Shown here in pieces: positions 15,821-23,916 of a stretch of DNA of 45,200 nucleotides. A program made the translations under genes and the position numbers. The stretch covers positions 1 through 45,200 of the forward strand of contig CANGTC010000014.1 in the NCBI GenBank assembly GCA_947456505.1. The letters are read 5' to 3'. The first letter of the stretch is position 1; every line of letters starts with the position of its first letter. The notes under the pieces were generated by a model. It made no database searches. It saw only the letters and a program-made list of their open reading frames with translations, and was not told where the DNA came from. The stretch comes from Beijerinckiaceae bacterium. GTDB lineage: Bacteria; Pseudomonadota; Alphaproteobacteria; Rhizobiales; Beijerinckiaceae.

Positions 15821-16837
15821 ATGCGCGCGATCACTATCGGACTTCTGATGGCTGTTGGTTTAGCTCAGAATCTTCCCGCATGGGCGCAGAGCGATCAAGA
15901 CTTCTTCAAAGGAAAATCAATTCGCTTTGTTTTGGGTGCTGCGCCAGGTCAAGAGTATGACCTCTGGGCGCGTTTGATGGCGCGCCACCTCCCCCGCCAC
16001 ATCCCAGGAAACCCGGGCTTTGTTGTTGAAAACATGCCCGGCGCCGGATTCATTACGGCGACCAACTGGCTTTATAATCGCGCTGCGCGAGACGGAACAG
16101 TCTGGGGCATGGCAAACCACAATGTGGCGGATCAGGCCCTCTCAAAGATGCCAAACGTTCTTTATGATCCAATAAAATTCAACTGGATCGGAACGCCGGA
16201 ATATACGAATCGCGGATGCTTCGCCATGACCACTGCCAGAGCGAAGACCGCGAAAGACCTGTTCCAAACCGAAATGATAGTAGGCGGCACCGGCGCTGGA
16301 TCCCCAGTTACGCAGACGCCGCGCCTCATCGCAAATTTACTCGGAATGAAAATGAAACTGGTGGAAGGCTATTCGAAACCACAGGACGCCATTCTCGCTA
16401 TGGAAAGGGGCGAACTTGAGGGGGTCTGTCAAACAATCCAGTCATTCCGCCAGGCTCGCCCAGGGTGGTTCGAAAGCGGAAAAGCCTATGTCGTCTTCAT
16501 CACAGAGCGAGAAAGAGTAGCCGATATCGACGCGCCTTCCATCTTTGAATTCACAAGCACCGATGAACAACGCGACATAATCTCCTATTACAATTCAAGT
16601 GCAGAACTCGGCCGACCCATCATGTTGCCACCAGATGTTCCGCCTAACCGTGTAAAGATGCTAAGGGACGCCTTTATGGAAACCATGAAGGACCCAGAAT
16701 TTCTTCATGATGCGAAGCAACTCAATTACACGGTGACGCCAAGGTCTGGAGAGACTCTGGCTTCAATCATCGAAGGCACCATGAAAACGCCGGCCCATCT
16801 GATCGAAAAGACTGCAAAACTAACGGGCGCACCGTGA
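15821..16837 (+). CDS. TctC-like tripartite tricarboxylate transporter receptor
   Basis: This 338-residue secreted receptor has a signal peptide ending in PAWA and a mature start near QSDQDFFKGKSIRF. The Bug fold is divergent: VLGAAPGQEYDLWARL replaces the usual glycine-rich loop, and VVENMPGAGFITATNWLYN is present. The EGYSKPQDAILAMERGELEG segment marks the subgroup often annotated as tripartite tricarboxylate transporter substrate-binding proteins. It would bind an organic anion in the periplasm. The start has GGGAGGG. It is divergent from ubiD copy A and converges on the NMT1-type receptor gene. No TctA or TctB membrane component is in the window. Confidence 0.82.
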   Translation: MRAITIGLLMAVGLAQNLPAWAQSDQDFFKGKSIRFVLGAAPGQEYDLWARLMARHLPRHIPGNPGFVVENMPGAGFITATNWLYNRAARDGTVWGMANHNVADQALSKMPNVLYDPIKFNWIGTPEYTNRGCFAMTTARAKTAKDLFQTEMIVGGTGAGSPVTQTPRLIANLLGMKMKLVEGYSKPQDAILAMERGELEGVCQTIQSFRQARPGWFESGKAYVVFITERERVADIDAPSIFEFTSTDEQRDIISYYNSSAELGRPIMLPPDVPPNRVKMLRDAFMETMKDPEFLHDAKQLNYTVTPRSGETLASIIEGTMKTPAHLIEKTAKLTGAP

Positions 16838-16918
16838 TGACCCGGCTGAAGGGAAAGCCACAGGTCAGGACCATCTTTCAAGAGCGCCCATCAAACCCAA
16901 GTCAAACTTTACGTCAAT

Positions 16919-17929
16919 CTATTGACGCACACGCTGTTGCGCGGCCTTCAGGAAGGACAAATCAATCGCGTCGCTGACTTTGACAGATCCTTCAATCTGT
17001 CCGCGCGCCTTGAAGAACGCAAAATCTTCCTCCAGAGCGTCGACATTAAGATTACCATTGGGGTCAATGCCATTGGCCCGCATTCTCTTCAGGAGGCCTA
17101 CATTTTTGACGCTACTACGATCCGCCAGCAAGTTTACGATTTCATCGGCGCCGGGCCCTGTCAGAAAACCATCCTTACGTGCCGTTATATAGGCGCTGGT
17201 GGCGCGTAAATAGGCCACGAGGAATTTGACGCCTAGTTCCCTTTTTTGATCGCCAAAGGTGCTGGCGAACATCATAACCGAGGTTTCCTGATTTGGATAA
17301 TATTCGCCAACCATCATAAACGCCCGCGCGACGCCCTTGTCGGCGGCGAGCGTTCCAAATGGCTCGCCGGTCAACGCGGCGTCGATAGCCTTGTTTTGAA
17401 ATGCGACGACGTGATCGGGAAAACCTGCGTAAAGCTTTTCCACATCGTCAAATGTATACCCTACGCTCCGCATCGCACGATCAAGTGACGCAGCCTCAGA
17501 ACTTGCGAACGCTGTAATGGCGAAAGTCTTGCCCTTAAGATCTTTCAAGGACTTCACCTGACCAGTGTCAAGCAGATCAGATCGCACCATAACGGATTGC
17601 CCAACACCAGGCGAATTACGAAGGGCGTCAGCAACAATCTTGACCCCCATCCCGCGACCTACCGCGTTATAAAGTGCAGAGGAAGCAGCGCCAATACCAA
17701 TATCCAAACCACCAGTGGCGATGGAAGGAATCATTTTAGCGCCTGAGTCAAAGATGACGAAATCCGCCTCGATGCCAGCATCTTTCAGATAGCCCTTCCC
17801 ATCGGCGACCAGCGATATGAAGGCGCTCGCGCCGTTCAGGATGCCGATCTTCACCTTCTCAAGCGCGAAAGAAGTCGTGGATGCAAGCGCAACGCTGCTG
17901 ACAATGACGGCTCTTAGTATGGCCTTCAT
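16919..17929 (-). CDS. NMT1/SsuA-like ABC transporter substrate-binding protein
   Basis: This 336-residue periplasmic protein has a signal peptide (AVIVSSVALASTTSFA) and a type II periplasmic-binding fold of the NMT1/THI5/SsuA kind. VKIGILNGASAFISLVADGKG opens the mature part in two shorter pieces, VKIGILNGASAF and ISLVADGKG. GGLDIGIGAASSA forms the hinge loop, and LKDLKGKTFAITAFASSEA is the classic 'DLKGK' strand. These receptors deliver aromatic sulfonates, pyrimidine precursors or aromatic acids such as phthalate to ABC importers. The permease and ATPase genes are missing here. It is the last gene of the minus-strand catabolic run, 11 bases after the CoA-transferase, so the ligand is probably a substrate of that pathway. 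Confidence 0.85.
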   Translation of the reverse strand: MKAILRAVIVSSVALASTTSFALEKVKIGILNGASAFISLVADGKGYLKDAGIEADFVIFDSGAKMIPSIATGGLDIGIGAASSALYNAVGRGMGVKIVADALRNSPGVGQSVMVRSDLLDTGQVKSLKDLKGKTFAITAFASSEAASLDRAMRSVGYTFDDVEKLYAGFPDHVVAFQNKAIDAALTGEPFGTLAADKGVARAFMMVGEYYPNQETSVMMFASTFGDQKRELGVKFLVAYLRATSAYITARKDGFLTGPGADEIVNLLADRSSVKNVGLLKRMRANGIDPNGNLNVDALEEDFAFFKARGQIEGSVKVSDAIDLSFLKAAQQRVRQ

Positions 17930-17940
17930 AGCTCCCTCCT

Positions 17941-19128
17941 CTAGATGACGGATTGATCCCTCATTTCGTTGATTTGTTCCGCCGTATAGCCCAATTCTTC
18001 AAGGATATGACCGGAATGTTCGCCAGTGTCGGGAGGCGGCTCGATATCCAGCCGCGATCCATTGATCCATATGGGCGAACGAAGCGCAGTCATCTCGCCA
18101 TACTTGGGATGGCTGATTTTTTGGAAAGTTTGCATATGCTGAACTTGTGGATCATCCTGAACTTCGTTGATCCGATTGACCGGTGCAAAGGGCACATCAA
18201 ACTCTGTAAACCTTTGCTCCCAATGGTGACGCGGTTTTTTCTCGATAACCTCCATCAACGCTTGATAGAGCGCGGGATAATTATCGATGCGTTTCTTGCG
18301 GCTGTTAAATCGATCATCGCTCCCAAGGGTCGCTTGCGCCTCCATCGCGGCAAGGCAATTGAGCCAGAACTTTTCGGGCACAGAAAGATGCACTGTGATC
18401 AACTTGTCATCAGAACACCGAAAGGCGTAGCAATGCGACGCCGCCACCCGCGACGTTGGAGAATACACCACATTGAGCTGCGTAAAATAAGCATGCGGAT
18501 CGGGTATGAGCGAAATCGCAGATTCCAGCATATTCACTTCCACGCGCTGCGCCTCTCCAGTCACATGCCGCGCATGAAGGGCAGCGAGCATCCCGGTGCA
18601 AGCATACATTCCCGTCACATTATCAGCCATGGTGGGGCCCATGAGCTCCGGCCGGTCTGGCTCCAGCATCAGGCTCGCGATACCGCTCAAGGCGATGCCG
18701 ACAGTGTCGTAGGCGGGTCTATTTTTATAAGGGCCGCTGGTTCCAAATCCGGTAATGGAACAGTGAATAATCTTCGGGTTCAATTCCTTGAGTCGTTGAT
18801 TGCTAAACCCCAGTTTCTCCATGACGCCAGGGCGATAATTCTCGAGCAGGATATCGGCGCGGGCGATGAGTTTTTCCAGAACCGTCTTGCCGCTTTGCGT
18901 GGTGAGATCCAGCTTGAGACTTCTCTTGTTATGATTGTAAGCGATGAAATTCGGGCCATAGTCGCCACCGATCGTGTGCCGGAAGGGATCCCCTCCTTTA
19001 GGATTTTCGATCTTGATGACCTGAGCGCCCATGTCGGCGAGCATCATGGCGGCGAGAGGAGCCGTAATCATGGTGCCAAGTTCGATGATGACCACATTGG
19101 ACAAGGCGCCGATTTTGGTAGCCGACAT
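17941..19128 (-). CDS. Family III CoA-transferase (CaiB/BaiF)
   Basis: This 395-residue protein is a class III CoA-transferase, which moves CoA from a donor thioester to a carboxylic acid through an aspartyl anhydride. Counting from the ATG at 19128, the catalytic Asp in MADNVTGMY is residue 169, the same number as in formyl-CoA transferase as I recall it. GTMITAPLAAMMLADMGA, IKIENPKGGDPFR and ILLENYRPGVMEKLG are family hallmarks. An in-frame TTG 13 codons upstream is less likely. It lies 72 bases after the hydratase gene, with a hairpin between them, and 11 bases before the NMT1 receptor gene. In context it probably activates an aryl or arylalkanoic acid for side-chain oxidation. Confidence 0.87.
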   Translation of the reverse strand: MSATKIGALSNVVIIELGTMITAPLAAMMLADMGAQVIKIENPKGGDPFRHTIGGDYGPNFIAYNHNKRSLKLDLTTQSGKTVLEKLIARADILLENYRPGVMEKLGFSNQRLKELNPKIIHCSITGFGTSGPYKNRPAYDTVGIALSGIASLMLEPDRPELMGPTMADNVTGMYACTGMLAALHARHVTGEAQRVEVNMLESAISLIPDPHAYFTQLNVVYSPTSRVAASHCYAFRCSDDKLITVHLSVPEKFWLNCLAAMEAQATLGSDDRFNSRKKRIDNYPALYQALMEVIEKKPRHHWEQRFTEFDVPFAPVNRINEVQDDPQVQHMQTFQKISHPKYGEMTALRSPIWINGSRLDIEPPPDTGEHSGHILEELGYTAEQINEMRDQSVI

Positions 19129-19165
19129 TGCACAACTCTTTTCGCTATTTTCAGGGCGGAATGAC

Positions 19166-19192
19166 AAAGGCCGGGCGCAGGGCCCGGCCTTT
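19166..19192 (-). terminator. Strong GC hairpin between hydratase and CoA-transferase genes
   Basis: AAAGGCCGGGC at 19166-19176 and GCCCGGCCTTT at 19182-19192 form a perfect 11-base-pair stem with a 5-base loop. It starts 8 bases after the hydratase stop, reading the minus strand. The T-tract is short (TTT), so it may be a partial terminator or attenuator that lowers transcription of the CoA-transferase and receptor genes. Confidence 0.6.
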
Positions 19193-19200
19193 CGAGATTA

Positions 19201-20022
19201 TCAAACCTTATAGGGACCAAGGCCCGGACGATACGATTTCTCGTCGAGAAATTTGTTGAGCCCAACGCGCCCGCCAATTTCCTGATCCATTCGCGCCAGA
19301 GAATCCTGCTTGACCGCAAGATAATCACGGGCCGTCTCCACATCCATGTTCTTGACCGCCCGAATGGCCTCCTTCGTGTAGCGCACGACATTCTGATTAA
19401 GCTTCATCAGACCCTGAGCGAGTTCCAAGGTCTCTGCGCGGAGCCTGTCGGCAGGAACAGCGCTGTTGATCAGACCGAGCTCTTCGGCGCGCTTACCGGT
19501 GAAATTCTTACCGGTAGCAGCATAATACATGGCGTGGCGCGGCATCATCATCTGCGCGACATTCCAGGACACCACACCGCCGGGAATGATGCCCCAGTTC
19601 ACTTCAGACAAACCAAAGATCGCTTCTTCGTCAGCTATGGCGAAATCGCAGGCGCATAGCTGCGTAAAAGCACCACCAAAGCAAAATCCATTCACCATGG
19701 CGATAGTGGGCTTGGGGAAACGGGAAAGCAATTCCCAACGCCAATGATGACTGGCGAGACCTGCGCGCCGACGCTCGACAGGATTATTATCATTCTCGCG
19801 AAAATAGGCTTTCAGATCCTGTCCAGCGCAAAAAGCGTTGCCCGCGCCGGTGAGAACGAGAACCTTGGTCTCTTTATCGACGGCCAGATGGGTGAGCGCA
19901 TCTTCCATGTCGAAATGGACGCCGGGACTCATGGCGTTGCGCTTCTCTGGACGATTGATGCTGAGCCAGGTGACGCCGTCCTCTTTTTCGATTTTGATAT
20001 TCTCGTATGTTTTCTCAACCAT
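19201..20022 (-). CDS. Enoyl-CoA hydratase family, feruloyl-CoA hydratase-lyase-like
   Basis: This 273-residue crotonase looks like hydroxycinnamoyl-CoA hydratase-lyase, which converts feruloyl- or p-coumaroyl-CoA to the aldehyde plus acetyl-CoA. Shared segments are NRPEKRNAMSP, AGQDLKAYFRE, KPTIAMVNGFCFGGAF, FGLSEVNWGIIPGG and the C-terminal FLDEKSYRPGLGPYKV. The catalytic Glu is E140, and Y73 corresponds to one of the two tyrosines said to hold the phenolic hydroxyl. The second, Tyr239 in the Pseudomonas enzyme, appears to be Ala236 here (DYLAVK). That suggests a ring without a free 4-hydroxyl, or simple hydration. The length is typical. It follows ubiD copy B by 189 bases and precedes the CoA-transferase. 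The substrate remains uncertain. Confidence 0.82.
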   Translation of the reverse strand: MVEKTYENIKIEKEDGVTWLSINRPEKRNAMSPGVHFDMEDALTHLAVDKETKVLVLTGAGNAFCAGQDLKAYFRENDNNPVERRRAGLASHHWRWELLSRFPKPTIAMVNGFCFGGAFTQLCACDFAIADEEAIFGLSEVNWGIIPGGVVSWNVAQMMMPRHAMYYAATGKNFTGKRAEELGLINSAVPADRLRAETLELAQGLMKLNQNVVRYTKEAIRAVKNMDVETARDYLAVKQDSLARMDQEIGGRVGLNKFLDEKSYRPGLGPYKV

Positions 20023-20211
20023 TACAGGTTCCCTTCTGCTCTTTTATTGTTTGCTTCGGTTGTGGCGTCGCCCCTGTGGTCAGCACTTTGCCCCATGAGC
20101 GATCCGATTTCTAGCCCTGCTGTTTTATGCGACACATTTTTATTTTCCGTCATAGCTCCATGAATTGTTCTGCTGCATCTGGCGATCAAAACCAACAGCA
20201 GTGATGATTTT

Positions 20212-21690
20212 CTATTCCAGCAACCATCCAAATTTCTGCCGCGCCCTCTGCGCAGCCTCCGCCGAGGCCTTCACAGGAGCGGGGAATTCGTTGCGCCAAC
20301 TATAGGGTCGGCATGCATTGATGATCATTCGCGAGCTCGTCACTTTTCCCCGAGCGCGGTCAGCGGGATCTACACGGGGGTCGGCTGGCGAGTTCCAGGC
20401 GCCACGTATAAAGTCTATGTCTTGAACCGGATCAGCGCGCGTCAACGCGGCCCAGATGAGTTCATGCAGATCGGTGACGTCGATGTCATCATCGACCACG
20501 ATCACCCATCGTCCACCATAGGCGCCCACATAGCATTGTGAGGCGATGTGGCCAGCCTGGACGGCATGGCCATCAAAGCGTTGTTTGATGGATACGCCAT
20601 ACAGAAGTCGAGAACCGCCACATTCATGCGCCCAAACGGCCTTCACGTCAGGAACTCCGGCGGCCGTCATGTTTTGTTTCAGCAATGCCGATCGCGTGAT
20701 GGCGCGATAGCGCGAATATTCATCGGGCAGGCTTTGAGGAACAAATCCGAGAAGGATCGGATCGTTGCGATAATAGATAGCCGATATTTCGCAGAGAGGC
20801 CGCTTGCGTCCCTTCTCCGTATAGGTTCCGGTCCAGTCACCGAAGGGGCCTTCAGGAACTAGGGTGTCCGGATGTACGAATCCCTCGAGCACGATCTCTG
20901 CATTGGCTGGGAAGGGCAATCCCGTGACGCGACCACGCACCAGTTCAAGCGGCTTGCCGCGCATACCGCCGGCAACGTCAAATTCGCTCACGCCATCGGG
21001 AACCTCAGTCCCGCCCAGAAGAAAGGTCAGAGGATCGCCGCCGAGCACAAGCACGACTGGCATTTTCTCACCTCGCTCCACGTATTTATCATGATGGAGG
21101 CGGCCATGCTTCCCCGGCGCCGCATTGTATGTGACATGCTTGTCGTCATGCAGCATGATTCTGTAAGTGCCCAGATTGAACTCACCCGAATCTGGATCCT
21201 GCGTGACATTGTAAGATCCGGTTCCAAGGTAACGACCTCCATCTCCAGCATGCCAGATGGGCGTCGGAAATATTTCGAGGTTTACATCTGCGCCGGTCCG
21301 AACGTTGTCGAAAATCGGGCCGCTTTCGACATAGACCGGCGGGATGATGCGATCCGTGTCCCAGGCATTGGCGAATGCATCGCTCAATTGCACCTTGTCG
21401 AGATCTGAACGAAAGCCAAGCGTCATGTTCTTCCGCTTGCCACCGAAAATATTGGCGAGTACACGAAACCCCTTCCGAATTCCTGGAATGTCTTCAAAGA
21501 GGACTGCGGGCGCTGTATCCGAATGGCTCACCAATTCGGTCGCAAGGCCAATTTCTTCCTGCCAGGAAGCGCCGCGAACAACCTTTACTTCGTTGAAGAG
21601 TTCCGCCTCTGCAAGCCATTCGCGAAGATCGTCATAGACCAAGCGCATGCCTTCGTTCGGCGTTTCAACGGCAATCTTCTTGCTCGACAT
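20212..21690 (-). CDS. UbiD family decarboxylase (copy B)
   Basis: This 492-residue UbiD protein resembles copy A most: YDDLREWLAEAELFNEVKVV against YEDLREWLLEAERIGEVRVV. It carries FNLGTYRIMLHD, LPFPANAEIVLEG, EGPFGDWTGTY (Asp where copies A and C have Glu) and VVDDDIDVTDLHELIWA. These are prFMN-binding and catalytic-face segments of the family, which decarboxylates aromatic and acrylic acids reversibly. It stands between a Bug receptor (48 bases upstream) and the hydratase-lyase-like gene, inside the minus-strand run. It may remove the ring carboxylate of a phenolic acid made by the pathway. No flavin prenyltransferase gene is nearby. Difference in substrate from copies A and C is inferred from divergence only. 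Confidence 0.88.
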   Translation of the reverse strand: MSSKKIAVETPNEGMRLVYDDLREWLAEAELFNEVKVVRGASWQEEIGLATELVSHSDTAPAVLFEDIPGIRKGFRVLANIFGGKRKNMTLGFRSDLDKVQLSDAFANAWDTDRIIPPVYVESGPIFDNVRTGADVNLEIFPTPIWHAGDGGRYLGTGSYNVTQDPDSGEFNLGTYRIMLHDDKHVTYNAAPGKHGRLHHDKYVERGEKMPVVLVLGGDPLTFLLGGTEVPDGVSEFDVAGGMRGKPLELVRGRVTGLPFPANAEIVLEGFVHPDTLVPEGPFGDWTGTYTEKGRKRPLCEISAIYYRNDPILLGFVPQSLPDEYSRYRAITRSALLKQNMTAAGVPDVKAVWAHECGGSRLLYGVSIKQRFDGHAVQAGHIASQCYVGAYGGRWVIVVDDDIDVTDLHELIWAALTRADPVQDIDFIRGAWNSPADPRVDPADRARGKVTSSRMIINACRPYSWRNEFPAPVKASAEAAQRARQKFGWLLE

Positions 21691-21738
21691 CCAAAGTCCC
21701 CTGACAGCTTATCTCTGGCGCAGAGCGCCGATCTTTTT

Positions 21739-22698
21739 TTAAAATCTGACGCCCGTCTTCTTCACAATGGGCGTCCAGCGCTCTCGTTCTTGTTTGATAA
21801 AGGATTTGAACGCCTCCTGACCTGGCTCGCCAATATTAAGGCCGAAGCGTTCAAGGTCCTTGAGAAAGCCAGGATCCTGTTGCGCAGCGGTCACCGCCTG
21901 CTGCAAGCGCGCAAGAATGGCGGGAGGTGTCTGCGCTGCGGCGAAGAGGCCAAACCAGACTTCCGTCTTAACGTTGGGAAAGCCAGCCTCCCCCATGGTC
22001 CCCACATCCGGCAGAAGGGGCGAGCGTTGGTCTGATGTGACGCCGAGCGCCTTCACCATGCCGGATTTGATCAAGGGTTCGAGGATAGCGACATCGCCAA
22101 AGATCATATCAACCTGACCATTGGTGACGTCCAGCACGGAATTCGATGTGCTCTTATAGGGAACATGAACCAATTCAATGCCTGCTTCCTGCTGAAAGAG
22201 TTCTCCAGCAAGATACGTCAACGTGCCTGCTCCAGCGGAACCGAAGGTTCCCTTTTGCTTCAACCCCTTGAAATGCTCTACCAGTTCCTTAACGGAAGCC
22301 GCCTTGAGCGATGGGCGCATCGCCAGCACCTCAGGCGAACGCCAGACCAGACCCAACGGCGCGAAATCCCGGTCCACATTGTAACTCACCTCCTTGGCGG
22401 CAGGCACCAGAACAATCGGGGCGATGCCGCCAACCAACAGACTATAGCCATCCGGTTTGCCGGTCGCGATCCTTTGGGCTCCTATGACGCCCCCGGCGCC
22501 CGGGATATTTTCAATCACCACGGATTGACCGAGTTGTCTGCGCAGCGGTTCTGATATGACGCGTCCAGCGATGTCTGCGGGCCCACCAGCGCTGAACGGA
22601 ACGATGAAGCGAATTTCGTGGTTCGGGAATTCCTGCGCCTGCGTCGCAGAGACGCCCATCATCAAAGATATGATTATGGCTATATTATTTCGTCTCAT
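21739..22698 (-). CDS. Bug/TctC family periplasmic solute receptor
   Basis: This 319-residue protein has a signal peptide ending at SATQA and the mature start QEFPNHEIRFIVPFSAGGPAD, written here as QEFPNHEIRF plus IVPFSAGGPAD, a standard Bug opening. VVIENIPGAGGVIGAQ and KPDGYSLLVGG make the ligand-binding loops, and LVHVPYKSTSNSVLDVTNG the domain-II part. It would bind a carboxylic acid in the periplasm. The ATG follows GGGGAGGGGG. It is sandwiched between the acyl-CoA dehydrogenase (25 bases upstream) and ubiD copy B (48 bases downstream), so it is clearly part of the operon and likely binds the pathway's substrate. No permease is present. Confidence 0.86.
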   Translation of the reverse strand: MRRNNIAIIISLMMGVSATQAQEFPNHEIRFIVPFSAGGPADIAGRVISEPLRRQLGQSVVIENIPGAGGVIGAQRIATGKPDGYSLLVGGIAPIVLVPAAKEVSYNVDRDFAPLGLVWRSPEVLAMRPSLKAASVKELVEHFKGLKQKGTFGSAGAGTLTYLAGELFQQEAGIELVHVPYKSTSNSVLDVTNGQVDMIFGDVAILEPLIKSGMVKALGVTSDQRSPLLPDVGTMGEAGFPNVKTEVWFGLFAAAQTPPAILARLQQAVTAAQQDPGFLKDLERFGLNIGEPGQEAFKSFIKQERERWTPIVKKTGVRF

Positions 22699-22723
22699 GG
22701 CGCCCCCTCCCCTGTTCGAAGGG

Positions 22724-23875
22724 CTATTTGACTTTATGGCCCATCATCCCCGCTATTAGATTGCGTTGGATTTGAGATGTTCCGGCGGCGATTGTAGAGG
22801 CTCGGGAATCGCGATAGTGGCGCTCCATGTCGAATTCCTTGCTGTAGCCAAAACCACCCATGATCTGCATGCCCATGTTCGCAACATTGACATAGTTCTC
22901 AGCCGCCTTGTGTTTGGCCATGGTGATTTCAAGGAATGCTTCCTCCCCTGCCGCCACCATAGAGGCTGCGTGCCACAACAGGGCGCGCGCGGCTGCAGTT
23001 TCAGTCTGCATGTCAGCGAGCATATGGGCGATGGCTTGATTGGAGCCGATGGGACGACCAAATTGCTTGCGCTCCTGCGCATAGGCGCTGGCCAGATCAA
23101 CCGCCGCTTGCGCCGCGCCACAGCAACCGGAGGCGGAGACGATACGCTCGACCTGAAGACCCGAAAGCAGGCATTCCCACCCCTTGTTCTCGCCGCCAAT
23201 GATACGATCTTCGGATATGCGGACATCATTGAAGAAAACTTCATAGGTCCCGGTGCAACGCCGCCCGAGCATATCAAGCTTCTTAAAGGCCACCCCAGGC
23301 ATATCGTTATCGATCAGAACCAAGGAAATTCCCTTGCGCTGCTCGACGTCCGGATTGGTGCGGACATAGACATTCAGCGTATTCTCACGCGCGCCAGCGC
23401 CGGTGTTCCAGATTTTCTGTCCACTCACGAGCAAGTCAGACCCTTGCCGGGTCGCGCGCGTCCGCAGCGCCGCCACATCAGAACCAGCGTCTGGTTCCGA
23501 AATGGAAATCGACATTCTCCGTTCGCCGCTGATGAGCTTGGGCAGCCAATAGGCTTTTTGTTCTTCAGTGCCTTTGCGGAGAATATTGAGACCGCAAAAC
23601 AGTGTGCCGCCAAAGGCCATCTGGAAATCAATGCTATTGTACGCGATTTCCTCGACGATGATGGCGAGATCAAGTATGGAGCCACCTGATCCGCCATAAG
23701 CCTCCGGGAATGCGACGCCGATCAAGCCGGCGTCGACCCAGGCCTGATACAACTCGTAGGGATAGGCCTGATCGCGTTCAAGGCCCCGAATATAGTCGCG
23801 AGGCGAATATCTGGCGTTGATTTGCTTCAGTGTGTCGCGAAGCAGCTTTTGTTCGGTTGTCAGTCCATACGACAC
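22724..23875 (-). CDS. Acyl-CoA dehydrogenase family flavoprotein
   Basis: This protein of about 383 residues has the three-domain acyl-CoA dehydrogenase fold. GVAFPEAYGGSGGS lies in the N-terminal helices, ISEPDAGSDVAALRTRA opens the beta domain, and QERKQFGRPIGSNQAIAHML and the C-terminal GTSQIQRN bind FAD. The glutamate that serves as base in medium-chain enzymes (IYEGTS) is replaced: the segment reads TIAAGTSQIQRN. In subfamilies of this type the base sits in another helix, so activity is still possible. I prefer the GTG at 23875 because GGAGG lies just before it; an ATG five codons earlier overlaps that ribosome site. In this operon it may desaturate an arylpropanoyl-CoA to the cinnamoyl-CoA analogue used by the hydratase-lyase-like enzyme. 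Confidence 0.86.
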   Translation of the reverse strand: MSYGLTTEQKLLRDTLKQINARYSPRDYIRGLERDQAYPYELYQAWVDAGLIGVAFPEAYGGSGGSILDLAIIVEEIAYNSIDFQMAFGGTLFCGLNILRKGTEEQKAYWLPKLISGERRMSISISEPDAGSDVAALRTRATRQGSDLLVSGQKIWNTGAGARENTLNVYVRTNPDVEQRKGISLVLIDNDMPGVAFKKLDMLGRRCTGTYEVFFNDVRISEDRIIGGENKGWECLLSGLQVERIVSASGCCGAAQAAVDLASAYAQERKQFGRPIGSNQAIAHMLADMQTETAAARALLWHAASMVAAGEEAFLEITMAKHKAAENYVNVANMGMQIMGGFGYSKEFDMERHYRDSRASTIAAGTSQIQRNLIAGMMGHKVK

Positions 23876-23916
23876 TCTGTTTCCTCCCATGCTTCAGCCC
23901 TTCCTGAGAGCCTTGC

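Noticed and set aside
17953-19164. Long plus-strand open frame of about 400 codons antisense to the CoA-transferase
   Set aside because: It gives an Arg/His-rich peptide without family features, while the minus strand is a clear class III CoA-transferase. GC-rich third positions keep the antisense frame open.
22766-23689. Plus-strand open frame of 307 codons opposite the acyl-CoA dehydrogenase
   Set aside because: Antisense shadow with no family match; the dehydrogenase motifs lie on the other strand.
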